This document shows, piece after piece, positions 1 through 7,990 of a stretch of 29,750 nucleotides of DNA. Source of the DNA: an uncultured Dialister sp. GTDB taxonomy: Bacteria > Bacillota > Negativicutes > Veillonellales > Dialisteraceae. Every line of letters starts with the position of its first letter. The first letter of the stretch is position 1. The stretch is from the NCBI RefSeq assembly GCF_900538805.1, contig NZ_UPZP01000018.1, positions 1 through 29,750 on the forward strand, in the 5' to 3' direction. Position numbers and translations under genes: made by a program. The notes under the pieces are model-generated. The model saw nothing but the letters and a program-made list of their open reading frames with translations, had not been told where the DNA came from and made no database searches.

Positions 1-300
1 CCAAAGGCCCGTCAAGCCTAAGCCCCCTCCGGCCGAAGGCCGGTCAATCTTAAGAACCTTTTTAAAACTGACGCCCCTATCCTCCGGCGCTTTCAGCGCC
101 ACCCCCTTCCTAAGGAAGGGGGCTAAATACTGCGGCGGAGCCGCCACCTTCCCCCCAAGCGAAAGCGAACACAACCCTTCTACACAACCCGCCGCCGTCA
201 GGCGGCCCCAACCTGCGCCGTCAGGCGCGCCCCTTTTTAATTTGCCGCGAAGCGGCCAACACAACCTGCGGGCCCAAAGGGCCCGCCCCCCCCTTTGCTC
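1..300 (-). repeat. Intergenic mosaic of palindromic repeat modules (copy 1)
   Basis: No gene is visible here. Read on the minus strand, the block is a chain of short GC-rich palindromes joined by AGGTTGTG and AAGGTTCTTAAG linkers. Its parts recur elsewhere. The stretch at 61-150 (TCCGCCGCAGTATTTAGCCC, then a stem and GGAGGATAGGGGCG) matches 8525-8600 on the plus strand. The stretch at about 160-241 (GGGGCGCGCCTGACGGCGCA, then GGGTTGTGTAG) matches 10930-11020. The hairpin at 29-45 matches the one at 8464. Copies differ mainly inside the palindromes. The block may continue left of the window. Confidence 0.75.
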
Positions 301-307
301 CCCCACC

Positions 308-341
308 AAAAAAGCCCACCGGATAACCGATGAGCTTTTTC
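308..341 (-). terminator. Intrinsic terminator of the hrcA-grpE-dnaK-dnaJ operon
   Basis: On the minus strand, AAAAAGCTCATCGG, loop TTAT and CCGGTGGGCTTTTTT form a nearly complete hairpin followed by a T run. It starts immediately after the dnaJ stop codon at 342, so it ends the heat-shock operon. Confidence 0.85.
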
Positions 342-1517
342 TTACTGTTTGAATTTGTCTATGATTTTGTCGAGGAAGGAGCTTTTCCCTTTGTACTGGG
401 AGCAGTCCTCGCCCATTTCATTGGCATAGTGGAGAAGGGCATTTTTCTGGTCTTCGTTCAGCCGTTTAGGCACGGTGACGTGGACTTCCACGTAGAGGTT
501 TCCTTTGCGGGAGGACTGGAGGTGGGGCAGGCCTTCGCCGGAGATGCGGAAGCGGGTGCCGGTCTGGGTGCCGGCGGGAATCTTCAGTTCCACTTCTTTG
601 TCCAGTGTCTTGACTTTGATGGTGGAGCCCAGGGCTGCCACGGGGTAGGAGATATTGACGGTCCTGTAGAGGTCGTCGCCTTCTCTTTCAAAGTCCGGGT
701 CGTCTTCCACGTAGATGTATACGTAGAGGTCGCCTTTGGGACCGCCGCGGAGGCCCGGTTCGCCTTCGCCGGCCACTCTCATGCGGACGCCGCTGTCAGC
801 GCCGGCGGGGATGTTGACTTCAATGGTTTTGGAGGCCCTGACGGTACCGGTGCCATGGCATTCTTTGCACTTGTTTTTGATAATCTTGCCGGTGCCGCCG
901 CACTGCTGACAGGTGACGATGTTCACCATCTGTCCGAAGGGGCCGTTTCTTACGATACGCTGCTGTCCGGTGCCATGGCAGGCAGGGCAGGTATCGACGG
1001 AGGAGCCCGGTTCTGCGCCGCTGCCGTGACAGTGGCTGCAGGTGTCGTTCTTGGTGACGGAGAATTTCTTCTTCACGCCGGTGAAGGCTTCCCGAAGGGT
1101 AATGGTCATGTCGTAGCGGAGGTCTGCGCCCTGCTGGGGACCATTGTTTCTTCTGCGGCTGCCGCCGGTGAACATGTCGAAAATGTCACCCATGTCGAAG
1201 CCGCCGAAGTCGAAGCCCTGGCCGTTAAATCCGCCCTGGCCGAATCCGCCGAAGCCCCCGGCGCCGGCTCCGCCGCGGGAGGCCTGCTGGAAGGCGTCGT
1301 GGCCGAGCTGGTCGTACTGGGCTCTCTTGTCGGCATCGGAAAGTACATGGTAGGCTTCATTGACTTCCTTGAACTTTTCCTCTGCCGCCTTGGGATTGTC
1401 CTTGTTCAGGTCCGGATGGTATTTGCGGGCAAGTCTTCTGTATGCTTTTTTGATTTCATCATCGGTGGCGTTTTTGCTTACGCCAAGGATGTCATAATAA
1501 TCCTTGCTGTCTGCCAT
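342..1517 (-). CDS. dnaJ: Chaperone protein DnaJ (Hsp40)
   Basis: Co-chaperone that delivers unfolded proteins to DnaK and stimulates its ATPase. The 391 residues show the full type I layout: a J domain (about 1-70) with the HPD triad at 34-36, a Gly/Phe-rich linker (about 82-120), four CxxCxGxG zinc motifs starting near residues 160, 177, 203 and 217, and the C-terminal substrate-binding region. Length is normal for the family. It lies 19 bp after dnaK and is the last gene of hrcA-grpE-dnaK-dnaJ, with a terminator directly after it. The Shine-Dalgarno is weak: the nearest purine motif, AAGGAA, is about 15 bp from the ATG, so translation may depend partly on coupling to dnaK. Confidence 0.98.
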   Translation of the reverse strand: MADSKDYYDILGVSKNATDDEIKKAYRRLARKYHPDLNKDNPKAAEEKFKEVNEAYHVLSDADKRAQYDQLGHDAFQQASRGGAGAGGFGGFGQGGFNGQGFDFGGFDMGDIFDMFTGGSRRRNNGPQQGADLRYDMTITLREAFTGVKKKFSVTKNDTCSHCHGSGAEPGSSVDTCPACHGTGQQRIVRNGPFGQMVNIVTCQQCGGTGKIIKNKCKECHGTGTVRASKTIEVNIPAGADSGVRMRVAGEGEPGLRGGPKGDLYVYIYVEDDPDFEREGDDLYRTVNISYPVAALGSTIKVKTLDKEVELKIPAGTQTGTRFRISGEGLPHLQSSRKGNLYVEVHVTVPKRLNEDQKNALLHYANEMGEDCSQYKGKSSFLDKIIDKFKQ

Positions 1518-1536
1518 AAAGAAATCACACTATTCC

Positions 1537-3393
1537 TTATTTCTTATCGTCGTCCACGACTTTATAGTCTGCGTCTACCACATTGTCCTTGTCTTTTTTG
1601 GCTCCTGCCGCCTGCCCCTGCTGGGCACCTGCATTCTGGGCCTGCTGCTGTGCCTGCTGGTAGAGTTTTTCGGTCAGTTCATGGAGCGGTTTGGTCAAAG
1701 CTTCGGCGTCGGCTTTAATCTTTTCGGTGTCATCGCCTTTGAGGGTTTCTTTCAGTTTGGCAATGGCGTCGTTCACTTCTTTCACCTTGCCTGCATCGGC
1801 CTTGTCTCCCAGTTCCTTAATGGTCTTTTCGGCCTGGTAAATGAGGGCTTCTGCATTGTTCTTAGCGGTGATGGCTTCTTTCCGTTTCTTGTCTTCTGCT
1901 TCATGGGCTTTGGCGTCGTCCTGCATTCTCTTGATTTCTTCATCGGAGAGGCCGGAGGAAGAGGTGATGTCGATCTTCTGTTCTTTGCCGGTGCCCAGAT
2001 CCTTTGCGGAAACGTGTACAATACCGTTGGCATCAATATCGAAGGTCACCTGGATCTGCGGAACTCCCCGGGGAGCCGGCGGAATGTCGCTCAGTTCGAA
2101 GCGGCCCAGTGTCTTGTTATCGGCAGCCATGGGGCGTTCGCCCTGGAGTACATGGATGTCTACGGACGGCTGGTTATCTACGGCTGTGGAGAATACCTGG
2201 GTCTTGGATGTCGGAATAGTGGTATTTCTCTTAATCATGGTGGTGAATACGCCGCCCAGGGTTTCAATGCCCAGGGACAGCGGGGTCACGTCGAGGAGGA
2301 GTACGTCCTTCACTTCGCCCTTGAGTACGCCGGCCTGAATGGCTGCGCCAACTGCTACGGATTCATCGGGGTTGACGCCCTTGGACGGTTCTTTGTGGAA
2401 TTTATTGCGGATCAGGGTCTGTACAGCCGGAATACGGGAGGAGCCGCCGACCAGGAGAATCTTATCGATGTCGTCAATGGTGAGGTTGGCATCCTTCATA
2501 GCCCGTTCCATGGGTTCTACGGTAGCCTGTACCAGGTCTTCCGTAATCTGGTCGAATACGGCGCGGGTGAGGGTAGCATCGAAGTGAACCGGCTGGCCGT
2601 TGGAGTCAATGGTGATGAAGGGGAGGTTGATGTCCGTGGACATGACGGAGGACAGTTCAATCTTTGCTTTTTCAGCGGCTTCCTTCAGTCTCTGGTTGGT
2701 CATGGGATCCCGTTTCAGTTCGAAGCCGTTCTGGTTCTTGAAGGTGTCTGCAATCCAGTCCATGACGCGGGCATCGAAGTCATCGCCGCCCAGATGGCCG
2801 TTGCCGCTGGATGCTTCTACTTCAAACACGCCGTCTGCCAGGTCCAGGATGGATACATCGAATGTGCCGCCGCCAAGATCGTAAACCAGGAAACGATGTT
2901 CCTTGCCGTCTTTAATCTTGTCAAGGCCGTAGGCCAGGGCGGATGCGGTCGGTTCGTTGATGATACGGAGAACCTTCAGTCCTGCAATGGCGCCGGCGTC
3001 CTTGGTTGCCTGGCGCTGGCTGTCGGTGAAGTAAGCCGGGCAGGTAATAACGGCTTCGGTTACCTTTTCACCCAGGTAAGCTTCTGCGTCCACCTTCAGT
3101 TTCTGCAGAATCATGGCGGAAATTTCCTGTGGTGTATAGGCCTTGCCGTCAATGGTAACCTTGTAGTCACTGCCCATGTGGCGTTTAATGGAAACTACGG
3201 TGCGGTCCGGGTTGGAAACGGCCTGGCGTTTTGCCAGCTGGCCTACCAGACGTTCACCGTTCTTGGAAAAACCTACAACGGAAGGGGTGAGACGGGAGCC
3301 TTCGGCGTTGGGGATGACGACGGGTTCGCCGCCTTCCATGACTGCTACTACAGAGTTGGTTGTACCTAAATCAATACCAATTACTTTTGACAT
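1537..3393 (-). CDS. dnaK: Molecular chaperone DnaK (Hsp70)
   Basis: ATP-dependent cytosolic Hsp70 that binds exposed hydrophobic peptides together with DnaJ and GrpE. The 618 residues carry the standard signatures: IGIDLGTTNS at the N-terminus, the VYDLGGGTFDVS motif, the LLVGGSSRIP motif, the DVTPLSLGIET linker, the substrate-binding domain and a helical lid. The tail is Gln/Ala/Lys-rich and ends in VVDADYKVVDDDKK. Length is normal. The ATG is preceded by AAAGGAGACATTTTAA. It lies 67 bp after grpE in the CIRCE-controlled operon. That 67-bp gap shows no convincing extra promoter. Confidence 0.99.
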   Translation of the reverse strand: MSKVIGIDLGTTNSVVAVMEGGEPVVIPNAEGSRLTPSVVGFSKNGERLVGQLAKRQAVSNPDRTVVSIKRHMGSDYKVTIDGKAYTPQEISAMILQKLKVDAEAYLGEKVTEAVITCPAYFTDSQRQATKDAGAIAGLKVLRIINEPTASALAYGLDKIKDGKEHRFLVYDLGGGTFDVSILDLADGVFEVEASSGNGHLGGDDFDARVMDWIADTFKNQNGFELKRDPMTNQRLKEAAEKAKIELSSVMSTDINLPFITIDSNGQPVHFDATLTRAVFDQITEDLVQATVEPMERAMKDANLTIDDIDKILLVGGSSRIPAVQTLIRNKFHKEPSKGVNPDESVAVGAAIQAGVLKGEVKDVLLLDVTPLSLGIETLGGVFTTMIKRNTTIPTSKTQVFSTAVDNQPSVDIHVLQGERPMAADNKTLGRFELSDIPPAPRGVPQIQVTFDIDANGIVHVSAKDLGTGKEQKIDITSSSGLSDEEIKRMQDDAKAHEAEDKKRKEAITAKNNAEALIYQAEKTIKELGDKADAGKVKEVNDAIAKLKETLKGDDTEKIKADAEALTKPLHELTEKLYQQAQQQAQNAGAQQGQAAGAKKDKDNVVDADYKVVDDDKK

Positions 3394-3460
3394 TTAAAAT
3401 GTCTCCTTTCATGCTCATGTATACTGATAATGAGAAATATGCTGATTCAAACTGCCAATG

Positions 3461-4093
3461 TCAGTTGTTCTTCACAACCTGTACCTTGGCAGGACGAAGG
3501 ACCGTATCCTTGTACAGGTAGCCCTTCTGGAAAACCATGGCAATGGTTTCGTCTTCCATTTCATCGGATGAAACCATCATGACCGCCTCATGGAAATGGG
3601 GATCAAAGGTTTTACCCTTGGATTCGATTTCCTTCACACCGAAGTCCGTCATAATCTTCACCATCTGCTTCTGGAGGAGCTCGAAGCCCTTTACGTAGGC
3701 TTCACCGGTTTCCTCTTTCTTCATATGGGAGAGGGCCAGTTCAAAATTGTCCAGCACCGGCAGGAAGGATTTCAGGGTTTCCGCCTTGTATGTATCGGCG
3801 GCCTTGGCTTCGCTGTCCTTTGTGCGGCGGCGGAAATTGTCGAAATCCGCCTGGAGCCTTACATACTGGGACAGGGCGGTCTGGAGTTTGATTTCCTCGG
3901 ACTTCGCCTTGTCCTCCGCTTCCCTTGCCTTTTTCTGGGCTTCAGCGGCCTGCTTGGTAAGGAAAATCACCTGCTGCTGCAGTTCTTCGGCCGTAGGCTT
4001 TTTTGCCTTTTCCGCTTCCTGCTTCGCCGGTTCTTCCTTTTTGTTCTTCGGTTCTTCCGCATTCACTTTCACTTTGACTTCTTCTTTCTTCAT
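3461..4093 (-). CDS. grpE: Nucleotide exchange factor GrpE
   Basis: Exchange factor that releases ADP from DnaK. The 210 residues have a long, highly charged Lys/Glu-rich N-terminus (about 1-45), a long coiled-coil helix (about 45-130), and the C-terminal GrpE beta domain with a HEAVMMV-like motif and the ending GYLYKDTVLRPAKVQV, which is the family signature. The start is supported by AAGGAGG 8 bp upstream. It begins 15 bp after the hrcA stop, as expected for a Firmicute hrcA-grpE-dnaK-dnaJ operon. The charged N-terminal extension is low complexity and probably disordered. Confidence 0.98.
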   Translation of the reverse strand: MKKEEVKVKVNAEEPKNKKEEPAKQEAEKAKKPTAEELQQQVIFLTKQAAEAQKKAREAEDKAKSEEIKLQTALSQYVRLQADFDNFRRRTKDSEAKAADTYKAETLKSFLPVLDNFELALSHMKKEETGEAYVKGFELLQKQMVKIMTDFGVKEIESKGKTFDPHFHEAVMMVSSDEMEDETIAMVFQKGYLYKDTVLRPAKVQVVKNN

Positions 4094-4108
4094 ACGGGAG
4101 CCTCCTTA

Positions 4109-5173
4109 TCATTCTTTATTCTTCAACAGCTGATCCAGTCTTTCCTGCATAAACCGCATCATGCCGATAATCTTGCTGTACTGCATCCTGGTAGGTCCAA
4201 GCACCGCCACAGACCCGATGACCCTGCCGCCGGAGGAGAACTGGGCCCTCACGATGGAAAGGTCCGACAGGGATTTCACTGAATTTTCCGTGCCGATGTG
4301 GACGGCAATGGGCTGGTCGGAACTGGAAAGGAGCATGCTTTCCAGCATATCCCGCTGCTCTAAGAGATTCAGGATATCCTGCATTTTCTCCACATTCTTG
4401 AATTCCGGCTGTTCGATAAGCTGGCTGGCACCGCCAGAGTAAACCTCCTTTGGCGGCGTCATCACCTGCTGCAGCGCTTTGAATACGTTCATGTAGGGAC
4501 TGAGGTTCTTCTCTATGTCCTTCTGGAAGGCAAGGATGGCATTTTCATCCATGCTGTCTATGTCACGGCCGTGGAGGAAATGGTTCAGCCTGTCTGCCAG
4601 GAGCTGCATTTCATCAAAGGTGCTTCCCTTGGGGATATCCACCACCGCATTAGACACATCGCCCTGGTCTGTCACCACCAGCAGGATGGCCCTCACCCCG
4701 TCTAAGGGAAGGAAACGGATGTAATTGAATTTCTTCTTGCTTCCCGCCGACGTGGCCACGGAAAGGTTATGGGTCAGTGACGCCACGGCCCTGGCCATGT
4801 TCCGGAAAATTTCATCCACCTTCGTCACGTGGTCCAGAAGCATGCTGTCAATCATGGACTTTTCTTCGCTGGAAACGGGAGCGGGCTGCATGAGCCAGTC
4901 CACGTAAAAACGATATCCCTTGATGGAAGGGATACGTCCTGCGGAAGTATGGGGCTGTTCCAGATATCCTTCGTCCTCCAGGTCCTGCATTTCGTTGCGG
5001 ATGGTGGCGCTGCTGACGCCCAGGTTGTACTTCTTCGCAATGGTCCTGGATCCCACCGGCTCAGCGGTGTCCGCATAATCCTGTACAACGGCCCACAGTA
5101 CTTTTCTCTTTCTTTCATTCAGTTCATTGGCCCCGTAGCGGGGTTCATTCTTGTTTGTTCTGCGTGCTGCCAT
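4109..5173 (-). CDS. hrcA: Heat-inducible transcription repressor HrcA
   Basis: Repressor that binds CIRCE operators and shuts off class I heat-shock genes when GroEL is free. The 354 residues include an N-terminal winged helix-turn-helix (about 10-80, with a SSATIRNEMQDLEDEGYLEQPHTSAGRIPS-type segment) and a GAF-like dimerisation region. I chose the ATG at 5173, which begins MAARRTNKN and has AAGGTGAT upstream. An in-frame ATG at 5200 lies inside the CIRCE operator and has no ribosome binding site. It is the first gene of its operon, so HrcA represses its own synthesis. Confidence 0.97.
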   Translation of the reverse strand: MAARRTNKNEPRYGANELNERKRKVLWAVVQDYADTAEPVGSRTIAKKYNLGVSSATIRNEMQDLEDEGYLEQPHTSAGRIPSIKGYRFYVDWLMQPAPVSSEEKSMIDSMLLDHVTKVDEIFRNMARAVASLTHNLSVATSAGSKKKFNYIRFLPLDGVRAILLVVTDQGDVSNAVVDIPKGSTFDEMQLLADRLNHFLHGRDIDSMDENAILAFQKDIEKNLSPYMNVFKALQQVMTPPKEVYSGGASQLIEQPEFKNVEKMQDILNLLEQRDMLESMLLSSSDQPIAVHIGTENSVKSLSDLSIVRAQFSSGGRVIGSVAVLGPTRMQYSKIIGMMRFMQERLDQLLKNKE

Positions 5174-5189
5174 AATTATCACCTTGTTA

Positions 5190-5216
5190 TTAGCACTCAT
5201 TGCTCTCGAGTGCTAA
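5190..5216 (-). promoter_or_regulatory. CIRCE operator (HrcA binding site)
   Basis: A perfect inverted repeat TTAGCACTC-N9-GAGTGCTAA, identical to the CIRCE consensus. It lies just downstream of the expected transcription start of the hrcA promoter and 17 bp before the hrcA start codon, the position at which HrcA blocks transcription. The operon is therefore expected to be heat-induced and self-repressed. Confidence 0.98.
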
Positions 5217-5227
5217 CTTACGTTATT

Positions 5228-5256
5228 AGAATATCATTCATGCCCCTCCATGTCAA
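5228..5256 (-). promoter_or_regulatory. SigA-type promoter of the hrcA operon
   Basis: On the minus strand there is a perfect -35 TTGACA (5251-5256), a 17-bp spacer and a -10 TATTCT (5228-5233). The predicted start falls near 5221, directly next to CIRCE. Confidence 0.9.
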
Positions 5257-5288
5257 GACTTTTGCCCCTTCTTTTCCATTTTCCAACG

Positions 5289-5320
5289 AAAAAAGCACCT
5301 CCCAAAGGAAGTGCTTTTTT
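5289..5320. terminator. Bidirectional intrinsic terminator
   Basis: AAAAAAGCAC, a small inner stem and loop, then GTGCTTTTTT: a symmetric hairpin with T runs on both strands. It separates the hrcA promoter from the anion transporter gene. Its likely job is to end the minus-strand transporter transcript, whose stop codon lies about 150 bp away, beyond a tandem repeat array. Confidence 0.8.
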
Positions 5321-5466
5321 AGTGAGCTAGTGGACTAGTGGGCTGGTGGGCTAGTGAGCTAGTGGGCTGGTGGGCTGGCAGCTAGTTGCTAGTTGCTGGT
5401 GTCTAGCGTCTGATGTCTGACGTCTGACCTCTGACGTCTATCGTCTACCTTCTACCATCTACCTTC
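5321..5466 (-). repeat. Degenerate 7/8-bp tandem array
   Basis: Read on the minus strand, directly after the transporter stop codon, the DNA divides into seven-base units (GAAGGTA, GATGGTA, GACGATA, GACGTCA, GACATCA, GCAACTA) that change into eight-base units (GCCCACCA, GCCCACTA, GTCCACTA, GCTCACTA). It ends against the terminator at 5289-5320. About twenty units fill the space between stop codon and terminator. Arrays with the same order of units occur at ten other intergenic sites in the window. Confidence 0.85.
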
Positions 5467-5471
5467 TCCCC

Positions 5472-6944
5472 TCATCCCACATATCCCAGCCAGTGCCAGT
5501 AGGTGGCGGAGAAGACCAGAATCATGACGTAGGCCAGGATGGTGAAGGGAATGCCGGTGATGAGAAAATCTTTGGATGTAATGTAGCCGGTGCTGTAGGC
5601 AATCATGTTCTGCGGCGCATTCACCGGAAGGATGTAGCCGAAGCAGATGGTGTACTGGAGAATCATGGTCATGCCCAGCACATCGATGCCCGGTGTCTTC
5701 ACGCTCTGGAGAACGGCGATGACGATAGGAATCATGGCCGACGCAAGGCCTGTGGCGCTGGCAAAGCCCAGATGGATGACGGTGAGGAAGAAGGCCAGCA
5801 CCGCAATGACCATGAGGGGCGACATGGTTTCCATGCCGAAGAGGGCCACGAAGTGGTTGGCCAGCCAGATGGCGGCGCCCGATTTCAAAAGGGCGGTGCC
5901 CAGGCTGATGCCTACGCCGAAGAGGGTGACGGTGCCCCAGTTGATATGGGGAACTGCCTGTTTCCATGTCATGAAGCCCACTTTCGGCAGCATCATGAGC
6001 ATAATGCCAGTGATGGTAACGGTGGTGGTATCAAAGGGATGGAGTTTCTTTTCAGTGACCCAGAAGAAGAGGAGGAGAATGGAAATGAGGAGCAGTTTCT
6101 TTTCATCCCTGGAAACGGGTCCCAGATCTTTCAGCATCTTTTCCAGCGCTTCCCGGCCGCCGGGCATTTCTTTCACTTCCGGAGGCATCACATGGATCAG
6201 GAGGAAATAGAGCACTACCGACATGATGGCCGCATAGGGAGCGGCCGCGATGAACCATTCCAGCCAGCTGATGTCCTTGCCCAGTACCTGCTGGATAAAT
6301 CCGATGGCCACCATGTTCTGGGCAGCCGCTGTCTTGATACCGATGTTCCAGAGGGAATCGGCCTGGGCCACGGCCATCATGAGCACCGCCGCAAAGGTGG
6401 AGCCCTTCTGGAGACCGAAGGCGCGGATAATACCCACCACGATGGGGACCATGCAGGATACCCGGGCCGTGGTGGATGGAACGAAGAAGGAAAGCAGGAA
6501 TCCCACGAAAATGACGCCAATCACCAGATGGCTGGATTTCACGCCGATATGGGACATGACCACCAGGGCGATACGCTTATCCAGCCCCGTTATCATCATG
6601 CCCGCCGACAGAAACATGGCTCCTGCCACCAGGGCCCAGGCGGTGGTGGAAAAACCGGCAAGTCCCATCTGCAGGGCCTTACTGGTACCGAGAAGGGCCT
6701 CCGGCTTGGCGGGATTAGGCGCCATGCCCAGAGAAAATGCCATGAACACAACAATCACAAATGCACTGACCGGATAGGACACACCTTCGGTCATCCAGAT
6801 AATGACGGCAAATACCAGGATACCGATGAGCCGATGGCCTGAGGTCGGCAGGTCCACAGGCGTCGGGAAAAGATAGACCAGGGCCATGGCCGCCAGTGCT
6901 AGAAACAAACCGTACTTTTTACCAAATCCTTCCGATTGATTCAT
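5472..6944 (-). CDS. DASS/SLC13-family anion (dicarboxylate) transporter
   Basis: Integral membrane carrier of the divalent anion:Na+ symporter (DASS) family, which moves succinate, malate, tartrate or citrate either with Na+ or by exchange. The 490 residues are almost all hydrophobic helices. Two repeat-type substrate motifs are visible, VPSTTARVSCMVPIV (about residue 155) and ASATGLASAMIPIV (about residue 400), and a C-terminal PVNAPQNMIAYSTGY segment. The best match is to the CitT/TtdT-like branch; the exact substrate cannot be read from sequence. I chose the ATG at 6944 (MNQSEGF) because GGAGGTG lies 5 bp upstream. The frame stays open for 44 codons upstream, through a hairpin in the leader. 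It is monocistronic. Confidence 0.88.
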   Translation of the reverse strand: MNQSEGFGKKYGLFLALAAMALVYLFPTPVDLPTSGHRLIGILVFAVIIWMTEGVSYPVSAFVIVVFMAFSLGMAPNPAKPEALLGTSKALQMGLAGFSTTAWALVAGAMFLSAGMMITGLDKRIALVVMSHIGVKSSHLVIGVIFVGFLLSFFVPSTTARVSCMVPIVVGIIRAFGLQKGSTFAAVLMMAVAQADSLWNIGIKTAAAQNMVAIGFIQQVLGKDISWLEWFIAAAPYAAIMSVVLYFLLIHVMPPEVKEMPGGREALEKMLKDLGPVSRDEKKLLLISILLLFFWVTEKKLHPFDTTTVTITGIMLMMLPKVGFMTWKQAVPHINWGTVTLFGVGISLGTALLKSGAAIWLANHFVALFGMETMSPLMVIAVLAFFLTVIHLGFASATGLASAMIPIVIAVLQSVKTPGIDVLGMTMILQYTICFGYILPVNAPQNMIAYSTGYITSKDFLITGIPFTILAYVMILVFSATYWHWLGYVG

Positions 6945-7032
6945 AAGACACCTCCAGGAAGGGAAAAAATGAAGCGCCGTTTCATGAAGAAGTTTTATGG
7001 TCTCCATCCATGAAAGAGGCACTCTACTATGC

Positions 7033-7073
7033 AAAAAAGCTCCTGTTATCCCCCTGAAGGGAAACAAGAGCTT
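7033..7073 (-). terminator. Intrinsic terminator inside the transporter 5' leader (possible attenuator)
   Basis: On the minus strand AAGCTCTTGTT, an inner CCC/GGG stem, AACAGGAGCTT and a run of six T form a textbook terminator. It begins about 18 nt after the predicted start of the transporter transcript and lies about 90 bp before the start codon, so unconditional termination would silence the gene. A small competing stem (TTCAT/ATGAA) precedes it and overlaps its first two bases. Conditional readthrough is the natural reading, but no known riboswitch is recognised. Confidence 0.75.
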
Positions 7074-7097
7074 CATCGCACTTTATGAATTTCTTCC

Positions 7098-7126
7098 AGT
7101 ATATCCAAAAAGAGGATCCTTGTCAA
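7098..7126 (-). promoter_or_regulatory. SigA-type promoter of the DASS transporter
   Basis: The minus strand reads TTGACA (7121-7126), a 17-bp spacer and TATACT (7098-7103). It is close to consensus, lies just after the rpsR terminator, and places the start near 7091. Confidence 0.85.
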
Positions 7127-7132
7127 ATCCAA

Positions 7133-7161
7133 TAAAAAAGCCCCCGCCTGAGCGGGAGCCC
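7133..7161 (-). terminator. Intrinsic terminator of the rpsF-ssb-rpsR operon
   Basis: On the minus strand GCTCCCGC, loop TCAG, GCGGGGGC and a T6 run follow the rpsR stop codon at 7170. Confidence 0.85.
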
Positions 7162-7169
7162 TATGGTTA

Positions 7170-7403
7170 TCAGTCAGCGCTGAAGGGAAGCAGAGCGATG
7201 GCTCTTGCTCTCTTGATGGCGAGATTGATTTTGCGCTGATGCTTTGCGCATGTTCCGGTTACGCGGCGGGGCAGAATCTTGCCTCTTTCGGAAACGAAAC
7301 GACGCAGTGCAGCAACGTTTTTATAATCAATGGTGTCTACGTGATCTACGCAGCACTGGCAGACCTTTCTTCTCGGTCTTCTTACTCTATCTCTTCTAAT
7401 CAT
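7170..7403 (-). CDS. rpsR: 30S ribosomal protein S18
   Basis: Small-subunit protein that pairs with S6 on the platform of the 30S subunit. The 77-residue product begins MIRRDRVRRPRRKVCQCC and contains the family core DYKNVAALRRFVSERGKILPRRVTGTCAKHQR. The CQCC and GTC cysteines fit the zinc-binding-type form of S18. I chose the ATG at 7403; a TTG eight codons upstream overlaps the GGAGG that should serve as the ribosome binding site. It is the last gene of rpsF-ssb-rpsR, 30 bp after ssb. Confidence 0.97.
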   Translation of the reverse strand: MIRRDRVRRPRRKVCQCCVDHVDTIDYKNVAALRRFVSERGKILPRRVTGTCAKHQRKINLAIKRARAIALLPFSAD

Positions 7404-7433
7404 GCTTTCTATATCCTCCAAAATCAATGCATA

Positions 7434-7979
7434 TCAGAACGGAATATCTTCATCTTTGGACGTCGTACCGAACTGTCCAAAATTTCCTCCCGGCTGGCCG
7501 CCCTGTCCGGCAGGACTATTGTTATAACTGCCGTTTCCGCCGTTGTTATAACCGTTTCCGCCGAAACCGCCGTTGTTTCCACCGAAGCCGCCGTTATTTC
7601 CTCCAAAGCCGCCGCCGAAAGAACCTCCCTGCTGCGGGCCGTAGGAAGAGCTGCGCGGAGTGCCGATGGGAACGGCAATGGTATTGGCAACAACTTCTGT
7701 TACATATCTCTTTGTGCCATCCTGCGCATCATAGGAACGGCTGGAAATACGCCCCTCCACAAATACGCGGCTGCCTTTTTTCAGCTGGTTTCCAACAGCT
7801 TCTGCCAGGGGACCCCAGGCAACAACATTAATCCAGTCTGTAAGCTCGCGCTGTTCTCCCTGGGGGGTTGTATAGTTACGGCTTACTGCTACAGAAAACG
7901 ATGCTACGGAACGGCCGGTCTTCGTAGCACGAATGATCGGATCCCGTCCAAGATTTCCCAAGATTTGAACTGAATTCAT
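7434..7979 (-). CDS. ssb: Single-stranded DNA-binding protein
   Basis: Coats single-stranded DNA in replication, recombination and repair, and recruits partner proteins through its tail. The 181 residues have an OB fold (about 1-110: MNSVQILGNLGRDPIIR start, then a WINVVAWGPLAEAV segment), a flexible Gly/Asn-rich linker with GGFGGNN repeats (about 117-165), and the acidic tip DEDIPF used for protein contacts. The GGFGGNN repeats in the linker could vary in number by slippage. AGAGGT precedes the ATG. It sits between rpsF and rpsR, the usual arrangement. Confidence 0.98.
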   Translation of the reverse strand: MNSVQILGNLGRDPIIRATKTGRSVASFSVAVSRNYTTPQGEQRELTDWINVVAWGPLAEAVGNQLKKGSRVFVEGRISSRSYDAQDGTKRYVTEVVANTIAVPIGTPRSSSYGPQQGGSFGGGFGGNNGGFGGNNGGFGGNGYNNGGNGSYNNSPAGQGGQPGGNFGQFGTTSKDEDIPF

Positions 7980-7990
7980 TGTGCTACCTC

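Noticed and set aside
1504..3369. A 621-codon open frame on the plus strand opposite dnaK, and a 462-codon one opposite dnaJ
   Set aside because: Both mirror strongly conserved chaperone genes, have no ribosome binding site or recognisable domain, and arise from the codon bias of the real genes.
6945..7076. A 44-residue N-terminal extension of the anion transporter starting at 7076
   Set aside because: It would translate the terminator hairpin, lacks a ribosome binding site, and the ATG at 6944 has an excellent GGAGGTG. It remains possible that 7076 starts a short regulatory leader peptide.
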